Assembly: GCA_003164305.1 (NCBI GenBank)
Contig: PLSZ01000156.1
Coordinates: forward strand, 1 to 12,204
Source: Acetobacteraceae bacterium
Lineage (GTDB): Bacteria > Pseudomonadota > Alphaproteobacteria > Acetobacterales > Acetobacteraceae
DNA length: 12,204 nt
Reading direction: 5' to 3'
Part shown: piece by piece, positions 1 to 7,518 of the stretch
How positions within the stretch are numbered: the first letter of the stretch is position 1
How the letters are laid out: each line of letters starts with the position of its first letter
Notes under the pieces: generated by a model
Told to the model about the DNA's origin: nothing
Seen by the model: the letters and a program-made list of their open reading frames with translations, nothing else
The model's database searches: none
Program-made: the position numbers and the translations under genes

Positions 1-2352
1 TTCGACGCCTTCCGCCGTGGTCGCGATATTCAGGCTGGAGGCAAGGTGCAGAATGGCCTGCACGATCGCACCGCCCTCAGGCGATTCCGTCATTCCGCCG
101 ACGAGGGACTGGTCGATCTTGATGCGATCGAACGGAAAGTTCCGGATATGGCTGAGCGACGCGTAGCCGGTGCCGAAATTGTCCATGGAGACCAGCACGC
201 CCATCGCCCCGAGACGCTTCAGCGTCGCCCGCGCCGCGCCATGTCGGTTAAGCAACGCGCTTTCGGTGATCTCCAGTTCGAGTCTGTCGCCCGCCTCACC
301 GGATGCCGCGAGCGCCGCTTCGATCGTTTCGACGATGTCCTCGTGCGCCATCTGGCGCGGCGAGAGGTTCACCGCGATTCGCACGCCCTTCGGCCAACGC
401 GCGGCTTCGGTGAGGGCGGCGCGCAAAATCCATGCGCCGATTGGGACGATCAGACCGGTCTCCTCGGCGCATTGCATGAAATCGCCAGGCAGCACGAGTC
501 CGCGTTCGGGATGTCGCCAACGCAACAGCGCCTCGAAGGCGCGCACGCGGCCGTCGGAAATCGTGACGCGAGGCTGGTAGTATAGCCTCAGACCGTCATT
601 CTCCAGGGCATGACGCAGGCCCATTTCCAGCCCGTGTCTTTCCCGCGCTTCCGCCTCCATGGCCGGCGCGAACCAGCGGCAGACACCGCGGCCATCGCGT
701 TTCGCGGCGTACAGAGCCATGTCGGCGCGGCGCAGCAACTGACTGAAATCCAGGTCGTCGCGATCGGCCAGGGTCATCCCCACGGACGTTCCCACCACCA
801 CGCGGTGGCCATCGATCTCGTAAGGATGGCTCAGCGTATCGATCAGCCGGCGCGCCAGCATCTCCGCGGAACGGGGTTGATCGACCCCGTACTGGGCTAT
901 GGCGAATTCATCGCCGCCAAGCCGGGTGATCGTGTCCACCTCGCGCACGACATCGCTCATTCGCGCCGCGACCTCGCACAACAGACGATCGCCGACCGGA
1001 TGGCCAAACGTATCGTTCACCGCCTTGAACCGGTCGAGGTCCAGATACAGCACCGCCAGGCTCTGGCCACGCCGGACCCGGCGCAGGCCGCTGGAAACAT
1101 CGTCACGAAACGCGACGCGGTTAGGCAACCCGGTCAGCGGGTCATGGCGTGCGAGATGGTCCAGCCTGGCCCCGTTGCGGCGAAGCTGCTCGGTCGTCTC
1201 GCGCAAGCCAATGGTCAGTTTTTCCAGCTGCCGTGTGCGGCGCAGCGAGAACCAAAGGTAGCATACGATCGTCAGAGTCATGAGCAGGCCGCCGCACAGC
1301 ACGGCGATCGCGCTCCGGTCCGCGTCGCCAGGGTCCCACCCGCTCGAAGAGGAAAAACCGGCCGGCGCGAATACCGCTTCCCACTGCTGATCGACGAGCT
1401 CCAGCGTACCTTGCCAATGCGGACCCGCGAGCAGGTCAGCTTCCGCGGGCGCCGATTTTCCGTCGGCGGCGTGCCAAAAGATGAGCCGGTTGCCGACTGG
1501 TCCGTTGGGGTCGAACACGTACATGTCCTGGCCCGCCAAACTCAGCCTTGCCAGAATGTTCCGGATCATCGCCTCCGTCTCGAACGCGCCGAGCACGACG
1601 CCGGCGATCTGGCGAGGTGTCGTGGCGTTGCCGTCATTTTTCGCGTTGACGGGAATGAAGCTCATCACGCCGCCATTCGGCCGCAGCATGTTCATCAGCT
1701 TGATCGGCGGCGTCGCGGCGGGACGATCGGTCTCGCGCGCCCGCGCCACGACATGGCGACGCATGCTCTCCGACGCCAGGTCGAACCCCATGACCGGCCG
1801 GTTGATTTCGCCGGGATCGGAATAAAGGATCGGGAAATATTCCGCGCGGTCGGCCGCGCGGATCAGTTTGCCGTCGGTATTTCGCTCCAGTATCTGGAAG
1901 CCGGGAAAGCCGCTGGTTTGAATCTCATGCTCGAACGAGTCACGCTCGGCGGCGGTGACGCGTGGTGCCCAACCGGTGTCGCGCAAGCCGACAGCCCTGG
2001 CGCGAAGCCCACTGGAGAAGGCCTGAAACTCATCGCGGCCGACCGGTTGGTTCCGCGCTTCGAAAAAGGCGCGTAGCGACCACAAAAGGTCCGTCGCATC
2101 CTTCAGCCCGGAATTGATCGTTCGCAAACGATCGCGCGCCTCGCTCGTGAAGCGCAATTCCGCGACGTGCATCTGCCAGCCATCGATGGCGACGAACATG
2201 CCCATCGACGCCAGGATGCCGACGATCCCGGTCAACACGATGATGACGTAGCGAATTGTATGCGCGGACGCGAACCGGCGTTGGGCCACGACCGCCGCGC
2301 CCGGAGCCCCGGATCGATCCGGTTCGGCCGCGCCAGCAACAGTCACAGACAT
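1..2352 (-). CDS. Membrane CHASE-GGDEF-EAL cyclic-di-GMP synthase/phosphodiesterase (C-terminus cut by window edge)
   Basis: The protein should make and/or degrade cyclic-di-GMP in response to a periplasmic signal; 784 codons are in the window and the frame is open to base 1. Residues 33-56 and about 347-368 are membrane segments. The periplasmic part between them reads as a CHASE sensor (GWAPRV, YFPILYSDP, MGFDL at 188-192). The GGDEF domain carries an intact GGDEF at 479-483 and an inhibitory-site RxxD at 470-473, five residues upstream. The EAL domain has EALLRW (607-612), NLSPRQM, ELEITES, IKID and AEGVE. The usual DDFGTG is DNFGTG, with D724 kept and Asn at 725. I chose the ATG at 2352 because AAGGG lies 6 nt upstream; an in-frame ATG at 2391 is possible but has a weaker site. 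A CtrA-type box lies about 70 nt upstream. Domain calls are from motifs; which activity dominates is unknown. Confidence 0.93.
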   Translation of the reverse strand, partial: MSVTVAGAAEPDRSGAPGAAVVAQRRFASAHTIRYVIIVLTGIVGILASMGMFVAIDGWQMHVAELRFTSEARDRLRTINSGLKDATDLLWSLRAFFEARNQPVGRDEFQAFSSGLRARAVGLRDTGWAPRVTAAERDSFEHEIQTSGFPGFQILERNTDGKLIRAADRAEYFPILYSDPGEINRPVMGFDLASESMRRHVVARARETDRPAATPPIKLMNMLRPNGGVMSFIPVNAKNDGNATTPRQIAGVVLGAFETEAMIRNILARLSLAGQDMYVFDPNGPVGNRLIFWHAADGKSAPAEADLLAGPHWQGTLELVDQQWEAVFAPAGFSSSSGWDPGDADRSAIAVLCGGLLMTLTIVCYLWFSLRRTRQLEKLTIGLRETTEQLRRNGARLDHLARHDPLTGLPNRVAFRDDVSSGLRRVRRGQSLAVLYLDLDRFKAVNDTFGHPVGDRLLCEVAARMSDVVREVDTITRLGGDEFAIAQYGVDQPRSAEMLARRLIDTLSHPYEIDGHRVVVGTSVGMTLADRDDLDFSQLLRRADMALYAAKRDGRGVCRWFAPAMEAEARERHGLEMGLRHALENDGLRLYYQPRVTISDGRVRAFEALLRWRHPERGLVLPGDFMQCAEETGLIVPIGAWILRAALTEAARWPKGVRIAVNLSPRQMAHEDIVETIEAALAASGEAGDRLELEITESALLNRHGAARATLKRLGAMGVLVSMDNFGTGYASLSHIRNFPFDRIKIDQSLVGGMTESPEGGAIVQAILHLASSLNIATTAEGVE

Positions 2353-2420
2353 TGGAAACCCTTGTGCCGGAGCCGATCCGGTCAGCCACATCTCGGTGGC
2401 GATTTCTTACCCGATTCTGG

Positions 2421-2435
2421 TTAACAAATAGTTAA
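2421..2435 (-). promoter_or_regulatory. Perfect CtrA-type box TTAA-N7-TTAAC upstream of the c-di-GMP gene
   Basis: Read on the minus strand the site is TTAACTATTTGTTAAC (with the final C at 2420): two TTAA half-sites seven bases apart, then C, matching the published CtrA consensus TTAA-N7-TTAAC. It lies 69-83 nt before the chosen start of the CHASE-GGDEF-EAL gene, in the 185-nt divergent region shared with the hydrolase gene. In alphaproteobacteria CtrA controls motility, cell-cycle and c-di-GMP genes, so the target makes sense. Binding is inferred; the stretch is AT-rich against a GC-rich background. Confidence 0.5.
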
Positions 2436-2525
2436 AGGCTGAGTCGGCGACTGGCTGTTCGACGCCTGGATCCAGCGATGTTATGGCTGTTTTCCTGGCC
2501 ATCCGGCCGAAATCCGACGCGTCTC

Positions 2526-2530
2526 AGGGA
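2526..2530 (+). promoter_or_regulatory. Shine-Dalgarno AGGGA that decides the hydrolase start
   Basis: AGGGA ends 7 nt before the ATG at 2538 and only 1 nt before the ATG at 2532. This favours 2538 over the upstream in-frame ATGs at 2532 and 2478, whose extra residues (MLWLFSWPSGR...) have no counterpart in the hydrolase fold. Confidence 0.55.
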
Positions 2531-2537
2531 TATGAAC

Positions 2538-3317
2538 ATGGAAACCACCGGCCGCCTCGATCGAGGCGATGGCATTGAACTCGCGTGGGCTTCGCTGGAT
2601 GGCGCGAGCCCAACCGTCGTGTTCCTGCCAGGCTTTCGCAGCGATATGAACGGCGACAAGGCGACGGCGCTGGCGAAATTCTGCGCGGCCCGCGGGCAGG
2701 CCATGTTGCGCTTCGATTACTCCGGTCATGGCGGCAGCGATGGCACATTCGAGGACGGGACCATCGGCTTTTGGGCGGAGGACGCTCTGACGGCGATCGA
2801 TCGGCTGACGTCCGGCGCGCTGATTCTGGTGGGATCGTCGATGGGCGGCTGGCTCGCGTTACTGACCGCGTTGCGACGGCCGGAGCGGGTCGCCGCCATC
2901 GTGGGCATCGCCGCCGCGCCGGACTTCACCGAAAAGCTGATGTGGGAATCGATGACGTTCGAGGAACGCGACCGGCTGACGCGGGACGGCGTGCTGCGCG
3001 TCCCGAGCCAGTATGGCGAACCGACCCCCATCACCCGCGCGCTGATCGAGGACGGCCGCGCGCGTTTGCTGTTGGACAAACCGATCCCGCTCGACTGTAA
3101 AGTCAGACTTTTGCACGGCCAGGCCGATCCGGATGTGCCGTGGGAAATGGCGCTGCGCACGGCGGAACAACTGACATCGTCCGATGTCGAAATCATTCTG
3201 ATCAAGGACGGCGATCACCGGCTGTCGCGGCCGCGCGATCTGGCGTTACTGGAGCGGACGGTCGCCGCTCTCCTCCCGCCAGATGGCGGCGAGACCCTCG
3301 CGAAAACTGGGGTATAA
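2538..3317 (+). CDS. Alpha/beta hydrolase, ABHD10-like (acyl-thioesterase/carboxylesterase type)
   Basis: A 259-residue single-domain serine hydrolase of the alpha/beta fold. The nucleophile elbow is GSSMGGW with Ser101; the acid is probably Asp197 in HGQADPDVPW and the base His227 in DGDHR. The oxyanion-side segment FLPGFRSDMNGDKA and the strand-turn RFDYSGHGGSDG closely resemble animal ABHD10, a mitochondrial depalmitoylase and acyl-glucuronide esterase, so an ester or thioester substrate is likely; the real substrate is unknown. No signal peptide is seen, so it should be cytoplasmic. The start is set by AGGGA 7 nt upstream. The gene diverges from the c-di-GMP gene. Its last 72 bases overlap the 3' end of the convergent epimerase gene, so the C-terminal tail after about residue 245 is probably not part of the fold. 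Confidence 0.9.
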   Translation: METTGRLDRGDGIELAWASLDGASPTVVFLPGFRSDMNGDKATALAKFCAARGQAMLRFDYSGHGGSDGTFEDGTIGFWAEDALTAIDRLTSGALILVGSSMGGWLALLTALRRPERVAAIVGIAAAPDFTEKLMWESMTFEERDRLTRDGVLRVPSQYGEPTPITRALIEDGRARLLLDKPIPLDCKVRLLHGQADPDVPWEMALRTAEQLTSSDVEIILIKDGDHRLSRPRDLALLERTVAALLPPDGGETLAKTGV

Positions 3318-4106
3318 CCAGCGCAATCCGAGGGCCTGTTGGGTTTTCTCACCGCGCACCTTGCGGTTTTCAGCCCAGAAACTGAGCGCCATCGGACTCA
3401 TGGCGGGTGCGGCATCGGCGAAGGCGACGGCGGGAGGCAAAGGGACACCCATCAGGCGCGCGGCCTCGGCGACGACGTGAGCGCTCTCCGCGGGGACATC
3501 GTCGGTGAGGTTCAGCACCCGGCGGCCCGGAGGATGGCCCTGGCGCATCGCGGCGCCGACGGCACGGGCGATGTCGTCGCGATGGATGCGGCCGAACTGG
3601 TGACCCGGTTTGATCATCCGTCGCGCGGTCCCGAAGCGCAGATCGTCGAACGCGGAACGGCCGGGACCGTAAATTCCGGCGAGGCGGATGATATCGACAG
3701 CGAATTGACCGGCCAGGCCGGACCACGCGATCTCGGCGTCGAAGCGGCGTTGGCCTCGCGATTGCGTGGGCGCCGGTGGGGTATCTTCATCGACCCAGGC
3801 ACCGTCCCGGTTGCCGTAGACAGCGGTGCTCGACAGATAGCTGATCCAGCGCAGGCGCGGCGCGGTCGCGATGAATGGCGCGTAACGGAGCAGCACGGGA
3901 TCGCCGTCAGGCGTGGGCGCGGCGGTCACCAGAATGTGCGTGGCGACGGCGATCGCGGGTTCGGCGGCGTCGAACGGGATGAACGTCACGCCGGCCGCGT
4001 CGCCGGCGGGCAATGTCCGCGCCGTGGCCACGATGTCGAAGTCCGGCACCGCGTTCGCCACAGCGCTCCCGCTGTAACCAAGACCGAAAATCAGCAACGT
4101 GTTCAC
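3246..4106 (-). CDS. YeeZ-like NAD(P)-binding epimerase/dehydratase (atypical SDR)
   Basis: A 286-residue protein that opens with a Rossmann nucleotide-binding motif GLGYSG (residues 8-13). It continues with the extended-SDR signature LSSTAVYG (Tyr97), IIRLAGIYGPGR, a HRDDIARAV segment and the family's typical C-terminus YPSFREGLAA. The YxxxK catalytic lysine is absent (Asp at position 101), as is common in the YeeZ branch, so classical dehydrogenase chemistry is uncertain. The start is the GTG at 4106, whose last three bases with the next A form GTGA with the stop of the upstream permease gene. The frame stays open far upstream, to 4808, but that extension is the shadow of the permease. It is the last gene of the transporter operon and converges with the hydrolase. 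Its link to transport is unclear; a role in processing the imported compound is only a guess. Confidence 0.88.
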   Translation of the reverse strand: MNTLLIFGLGYSGSAVANAVPDFDIVATARTLPAGDAAGVTFIPFDAAEPAIAVATHILVTAAPTPDGDPVLLRYAPFIATAPRLRWISYLSSTAVYGNRDGAWVDEDTPPAPTQSRGQRRFDAEIAWSGLAGQFAVDIIRLAGIYGPGRSAFDDLRFGTARRMIKPGHQFGRIHRDDIARAVGAAMRQGHPPGRRVLNLTDDVPAESAHVVAEAARLMGVPLPPAVAFADAAPAMSPMALSFWAENRKVRGEKTQQALGLRWLYPSFREGLAAIWREESGDRPLQ

Positions 4107-4867
4107 GCGCCGCCTCGCACCTTGAGGATCGCCTGGCCGACCAGGCCGAGGCCGGTGTTGATCGCGATACCCGCCAGCGACAGCAACACCAGGGCCGCGA
4201 ACATGCGGGGGATCTCCAGCCGGTAGCCAGCCTCCAGAATGCGGTACGCGAGGCCGGAGGCGAAACCGCCCGATCCGGCGACGAACTCCGCCACCACCGC
4301 GCCCACCAGCGCGAGGCCGCCGGATATGCGCAGGCCGGTGAGGAAATACGGCAACGCGGCGGGCAGGCGCAGCAACAGCAGCGTCCGCCAACGGCTGCCG
4401 CCATACAGGCGAAACAAATCGGTGAGGTCGGGCGGCGCGGAGGCCAGGCCCTCGGCGGTGTTGGCGAACACCGGAAAGAACGCGACGATCATCGCGCAGA
4501 CTACCAAAGACGCGAACGGATCGCCGACCCAAACGATGATCAACGGCGCGATGGCGACGATCGGCGTCACCTGCAAAATCACCGCCCAGGGCTGGATCGC
4601 CGCCTGGGCCAGGCGGCTGGCCGACATCGCGATCGCCATCGCCGCGCCCATCACGGCGGACGCCAGCAGCGCCGCGAAGGTCACCGCCAATGTCGATGCC
4701 AGAGACAGCAACAATCCCGCCGGGTCCTGAAAAAACGCCTCGATCACGGCGACCGGTCCAGGAATGAGGTAGACGGGAACGTCGAACACGCGAACGGCGG
4801 CTTCCCACAGCAACAGCGCCAGAACGCCAAACAACGCGGGCGCGAATCGATAGACCCGGTCGTTCAT
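4103..4867 (-). CDS. ABC transporter permease, NitT/TauT (SsuC/TauC) type
   Basis: A 254-residue inner-membrane permease with about six hydrophobic segments, full length for the SsuC/TauC group. The family stretch TPIVAIAPLIIVWVG lies at residues 101-115. The cytoplasmic EAA loop, which docks on the ATPase, is at about 148-181 (LFRLYGGSRWRTLLLLRLP). Members usually import sulfonates, nitrate, taurine or pyrimidine precursors with an SsuA-like binding protein and an SsuB-like ATPase; neither is in this window. Instead the gene is coupled by an ATGA overlap to a DppB-type peptide permease upstream and by GTGA to the epimerase downstream. The substrate cannot be assigned. The family call is secure; its partnership with the peptide-type components is inferred only from the coupling. 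Confidence 0.9.
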   Translation of the reverse strand: MNDRVYRFAPALFGVLALLLWEAAVRVFDVPVYLIPGPVAVIEAFFQDPAGLLLSLASTLAVTFAALLASAVMGAAMAIAMSASRLAQAAIQPWAVILQVTPIVAIAPLIIVWVGDPFASLVVCAMIVAFFPVFANTAEGLASAPPDLTDLFRLYGGSRWRTLLLLRLPAALPYFLTGLRISGGLALVGAVVAEFVAGSGGFASGLAYRILEAGYRLEIPRMFAALVLLSLAGIAINTGLGLVGQAILKVRGGA

Positions 4868-5811
4868 GAGCCGCGCAGCCTGGGGTTGATCACCACGTAA
4901 AGAATATCCGCGAGCAAATTGAGCATCACGTAGAGAAACGCGGTGACCAGCACGACACCTTGCACGACGGGGTAATCCCGGTTGAACACGGCATCGACGA
5001 TCATCTTGCCGAAGCCGGGGATGGAGAACACCTGCTCGGTCAGCACCGCGCCGGACAGGAGAGTGCCCAGTTCGAGAGCGCCGAGGGTGACGACGGGGAT
5101 CAACGCGTTGCGCAAGGCGTGCCGCAGCACGACGGCGAATTCGGACAAACCCTTGGCGCGCGCCGTGCGGATGTAATCCTGGTCCAACGCGGTCAGCATC
5201 GCGGCTCGGGTGTGGCGCATCAGGATGGCGGCGATGGCGTTGCCGAGGACAAACGCGGGCATGATCGTGGTGGCCAGAGATTGGCGCCAGTCCTCGGTCA
5301 GCGGCACGTATCCCGAGGGCGGCAACCAGCCGAGATCGACCGATATCAGCAGGATCATCATGATGCCCAACCAGAATGTCGGCGTCGAAAGGCCGGCGAG
5401 ACCGATGGCGTTGGCGAGATAATCCCAGAACTTATTTCGCTGCACCGCCGCGACGATCCCGGCGGGCACGCCGATCGCCACGGCGAACACGAACGCCATG
5501 GTGCCCAGTTGCAACGTCACTGGCAGCTTGGTCGCGATCAACGCGGAGACCGGCTGCCGCGTGCGCCAGGAATAGCCGAGATCGCCGCGCAGAACATTTC
5601 CCATCCAATGTAAGTATTGCACCGGTAACGGACGATCGAGCCACAGTTCGGCGCGGATTTGCGCGAGCACCTGAGGGTCGCCGCGTTCCTCGCCAGCCAG
5701 GACCATCGCTGGATCGCCGGGCATCAGTTGTTGCAGGCAGAAAACCAATACGCTGACCAGTAGCAATGTCGGGATGATCTGCGCGATGCGGGTGCCGAGA
5801 CGTCCTTGCAT
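4864..5811 (-). CDS. ABC transporter permease, DppB/OppB (peptide/nickel) type
   Basis: A 315-residue integral membrane protein, complete for the DppB/OppB family. It begins with a first membrane helix (about 9-29) followed by the family hallmark MPGDP...LDRPLPVQY and GDLGYSWRTRQPV (30-88). It has the EAA loop YIRTARAKGL...NALIPVVT at about 213-242 and ends in the usual ADILYVVINPRLR. It should form one half of the channel for the family-5 binding protein encoded just upstream. Its ATG directly follows the TAG of that gene (TAGATG), and its TGA overlaps the next ATG. Normally a DppC subunit and DppD/DppF ATPases follow; here a NitT/TauT-type permease follows instead. Dipeptide, oligopeptide, nickel or opine substrates are all possible. 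Confidence 0.93.
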   Translation of the reverse strand: MQGRLGTRIAQIIPTLLLVSVLVFCLQQLMPGDPAMVLAGEERGDPQVLAQIRAELWLDRPLPVQYLHWMGNVLRGDLGYSWRTRQPVSALIATKLPVTLQLGTMAFVFAVAIGVPAGIVAAVQRNKFWDYLANAIGLAGLSTPTFWLGIMMILLISVDLGWLPPSGYVPLTEDWRQSLATTIMPAFVLGNAIAAILMRHTRAAMLTALDQDYIRTARAKGLSEFAVVLRHALRNALIPVVTLGALELGTLLSGAVLTEQVFSIPGFGKMIVDAVFNRDYPVVQGVVLVTAFLYVMLNLLADILYVVINPRLRGS

Positions 5812-7317
5812 CTATTTCGTCACCGCCAGGCCTTGCAACCGGATCATACCGTCGGGCACGGGCCGGAACCCGGTCAACTTCGCCGACATGCCGACAATGT
5901 TCACGGGCGATTCCAGATAAATCAGCGGCAGGTCGTCTCGCAGTTGACGCAACGCCGTTTCGTAATGCGCGCGGCGGGCGGCGAGGTCGGTGCTCTTGCG
6001 GGCGTCGGTCAGGGCCGCGTCCACCACGGCGTTGCTGTAGTGGCCGTCGTTCTGGCCGCCACCGGTGGTCAGGAAAGAGAACATGTTGCCGTCGGGATCG
6101 GCGCGGCCCGACCAACCGATGAGATATGCCTCGAACTCGCCGCGGGTGGCGGCCTGTAATGACGCCGCGAACTCGATCAGATTGATTTTAACCTCGAAGC
6201 CGGCTTCTTGCGCCATCGCCTGGATGACCTCGGCTTCCTGCGCGCGATCGGGCGTGTTGGGCACGTTCATTTGCACGACGATCGGTGTTGGCACGCCGGA
6301 TTGTTTGATCAGCGCCTTGGCTTTCGCGAGGTCGCGTGGCGGCGGCGGCACCGACGCGATGTAAAATGGCGACGCGGGGGAGACAGCCTGCGCGTTTGGC
6401 TGGTACATCCCGTTGAACACGACATCGACGACGGCCTGACGGTCGATCGCCGCCTCGAACGCCTGACGCAGCAGTTTGTTCTGGCCAATCGGCGTATTCG
6501 CGCGCTCGCCATTGGCGAGGTTGAAGGTGATTGCTTCGTAGCCCAGCGCGGGGGATGTGACGATGCGCAGTTTGGGGTCGGCTTTGACCTGCGCGACGTC
6601 GGTGGGCAGCACGCGTTCGGCGAGATCGATCGTGCCGCTGCGAAGATTGGCCAGCAGCACGGAAGATTCCGGCATCGGCTGATAAATCACCCGATCGAAA
6701 TGAATATTCGCGGCGTCCCAATAGCCCGGATAGCGATCGAGCACGATGCGGTCCTGCGCCACCCGCTCCACGAACTTAAACGGGCCGGAACAAACCGGCG
6801 CCTGGGCGAAATTCTTGCCGGCGGCCTCGGTGGCTTTCGGCGGCAGGATCATGCCGGCGCGGTCGGTCAGTTGCGACAGGAATGGCGAGGACGGCGACTT
6901 CAGGATGATTTTCACCGTGGCGGGATCGACGATCTCCACATGATCGACCGAGGAGATTTCGCTGCGGCGGAAACTTCCCGGCAGAGTCAGCGCTCGTTCG
7001 AGCGTGTACTTGACCGCGGCGGCGTCGAGGATTTCGCCGTCGTGGAAGGTGACGCCCTGGCGCAGGTGGATGATCAGGGTGACGGGATCGGCCCACTCGT
7101 ACCCGGTGGCGAGTTGCGGCACGATCTCCAGCTTTTCATTGAGGTCGAACAGCTTGTCGCACAGGCCGGCGAAGACGATGCGTCCGACGTAGGTGCGCGC
7201 CAGGGTTGGATCCAGCAGGTCGGCATCCTCGCGCAGGGCGATGCGCAGGGTTTGCGCCTGACTAACGGCGGGAACGATCGTAAGCAGGCAGAGGGCCAAC
7301 AGAAGGAGGCGGAGCAT
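5812..7317 (-). CDS. Periplasmic solute-binding protein, family 5 (peptide-type ABC importer)
   Basis: A 501-residue extracytoplasmic binding protein (SBP_bac_5 family). Residues 1-21 form a Sec signal peptide with a leucine-rich core and a likely cleavage after SQA, before QTLRI. The family signature LRQGVTFHDGE...VKYTLERAL sits at 86-110, and the length is normal for the family. It should capture a ligand in the periplasm and deliver it to the DppB-type permease encoded directly downstream; the ligand cannot be told from the sequence. I chose the ATG at 7317 because AGGGA lies 7 nt upstream and the signal peptide begins there. The upstream ATG at 7347 would add ten non-signal residues. It is the first gene of a four-gene minus-strand operon. 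A 7-bp hairpin lies in its leader. Confidence 0.92.
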   Translation of the reverse strand: MLRLLLLALCLLTIVPAVSQAQTLRIALREDADLLDPTLARTYVGRIVFAGLCDKLFDLNEKLEIVPQLATGYEWADPVTLIIHLRQGVTFHDGEILDAAAVKYTLERALTLPGSFRRSEISSVDHVEIVDPATVKIILKSPSSPFLSQLTDRAGMILPPKATEAAGKNFAQAPVCSGPFKFVERVAQDRIVLDRYPGYWDAANIHFDRVIYQPMPESSVLLANLRSGTIDLAERVLPTDVAQVKADPKLRIVTSPALGYEAITFNLANGERANTPIGQNKLLRQAFEAAIDRQAVVDVVFNGMYQPNAQAVSPASPFYIASVPPPPRDLAKAKALIKQSGVPTPIVVQMNVPNTPDRAQEAEVIQAMAQEAGFEVKINLIEFAASLQAATRGEFEAYLIGWSGRADPDGNMFSFLTTGGGQNDGHYSNAVVDAALTDARKSTDLAARRAHYETALRQLRDDLPLIYLESPVNIVGMSAKLTGFRPVPDGMIRLQGLAVTK

Positions 7318-7324
7318 GACGGGG

Positions 7325-7329
7325 TCCCT
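7325..7329 (-). promoter_or_regulatory. Shine-Dalgarno AGGGA that decides the start of the binding-protein gene
   Basis: On the minus strand AGGGA ends 7 nt before the ATG at 7317, which begins an ideal signal peptide. The in-frame ATG at 7347 has no comparable site and would bury the signal peptide, so 7317 is preferred. Confidence 0.6.
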
Positions 7330-7338
7330 GAGCGACGC

Positions 7339-7357
7339 GGCGCACAATGCGTGCGCC
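7339..7357 (-). promoter_or_regulatory. Perfect 7-bp hairpin/operator in the leader of the transporter operon
   Basis: GGCGCAC - 5 nt - GTGCGCC is a perfect inverted repeat 22-40 nt upstream of the binding-protein ATG and just before its Shine-Dalgarno. It could be an operator half-site pair or an mRNA hairpin affecting translation. There is no T-run, so it is not a simple terminator. GC-rich palindromes of this size can arise by chance. Confidence 0.3.
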
Positions 7358-7397
7358 GGCGGATCGCGTCAAAGACCGGGCGCCGCCATCTTACGAA

Positions 7398-7454
7398 TCA
7401 CGGTCCGTTGAATCTGTAGCGTAGGCCGATCAGCAGGGAATGGTCCCGCGCCAT
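7398..7454 (-). pseudogene. Possible orphan C-terminal strand of an outer-membrane beta-barrel gene
   Basis: On the minus strand these 57 bases read MARDHSLLIGLRYRFNGP and stop. The segment DHSLLIGLRYRF, alternating hydrophobic and polar residues and ending in an aromatic, is the kind of final strand that closes porin-like beta-barrels, where the last Phe is the BAM recognition signal. In the same frame upstream (7455-7520) the reading turns into Arg/Pro/Lys-rich text unlike a barrel, and the gene body is absent. It may be the 3' remnant of a deleted gene whose place is now taken by the unrecognised 238-residue gene. A chance reading of non-coding DNA cannot be excluded. Confidence 0.35.
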
Positions 7455-7518
7455 GGATTTTTGCCTCTGGCGGCTCCCCTTTGGCTTTCGCGGCTCCGGG
7501 CGCCGGACCAGTCCCGCG

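Noticed and set aside
610..2076. Long plus-strand open frame (488 codons)
   Set aside because: It lies antisense within the CHASE-GGDEF-EAL gene; its His/Arg/Gln-rich text shows no domain, while the minus strand has unmistakable GGDEF and EAL motifs.
3339..4226. Plus-strand open frame of 295 codons across the epimerase
   Set aside because: Antisense shadow caused by GC-rich third positions; the minus strand encodes a clear Rossmann protein.
4107..4808. Upstream extension of the epimerase frame giving a 520-residue protein
   Set aside because: The extension overlaps the permease gene in another frame and is Arg/Gly-rich without a fold; the GTG at 4106, coupled by GTGA, is the sensible start.
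4013..4900. Plus-strand open frame (295 codons), Gln/Arg-rich
   Set aside because: Antisense to the NitT/TauT-type permease; low-complexity Arg/Gln/His composition is typical of a shadow frame.
6208..7419. Plus-strand open frame of 403 codons
   Set aside because: Antisense to the periplasmic binding protein gene, which has a signal peptide and family signature.
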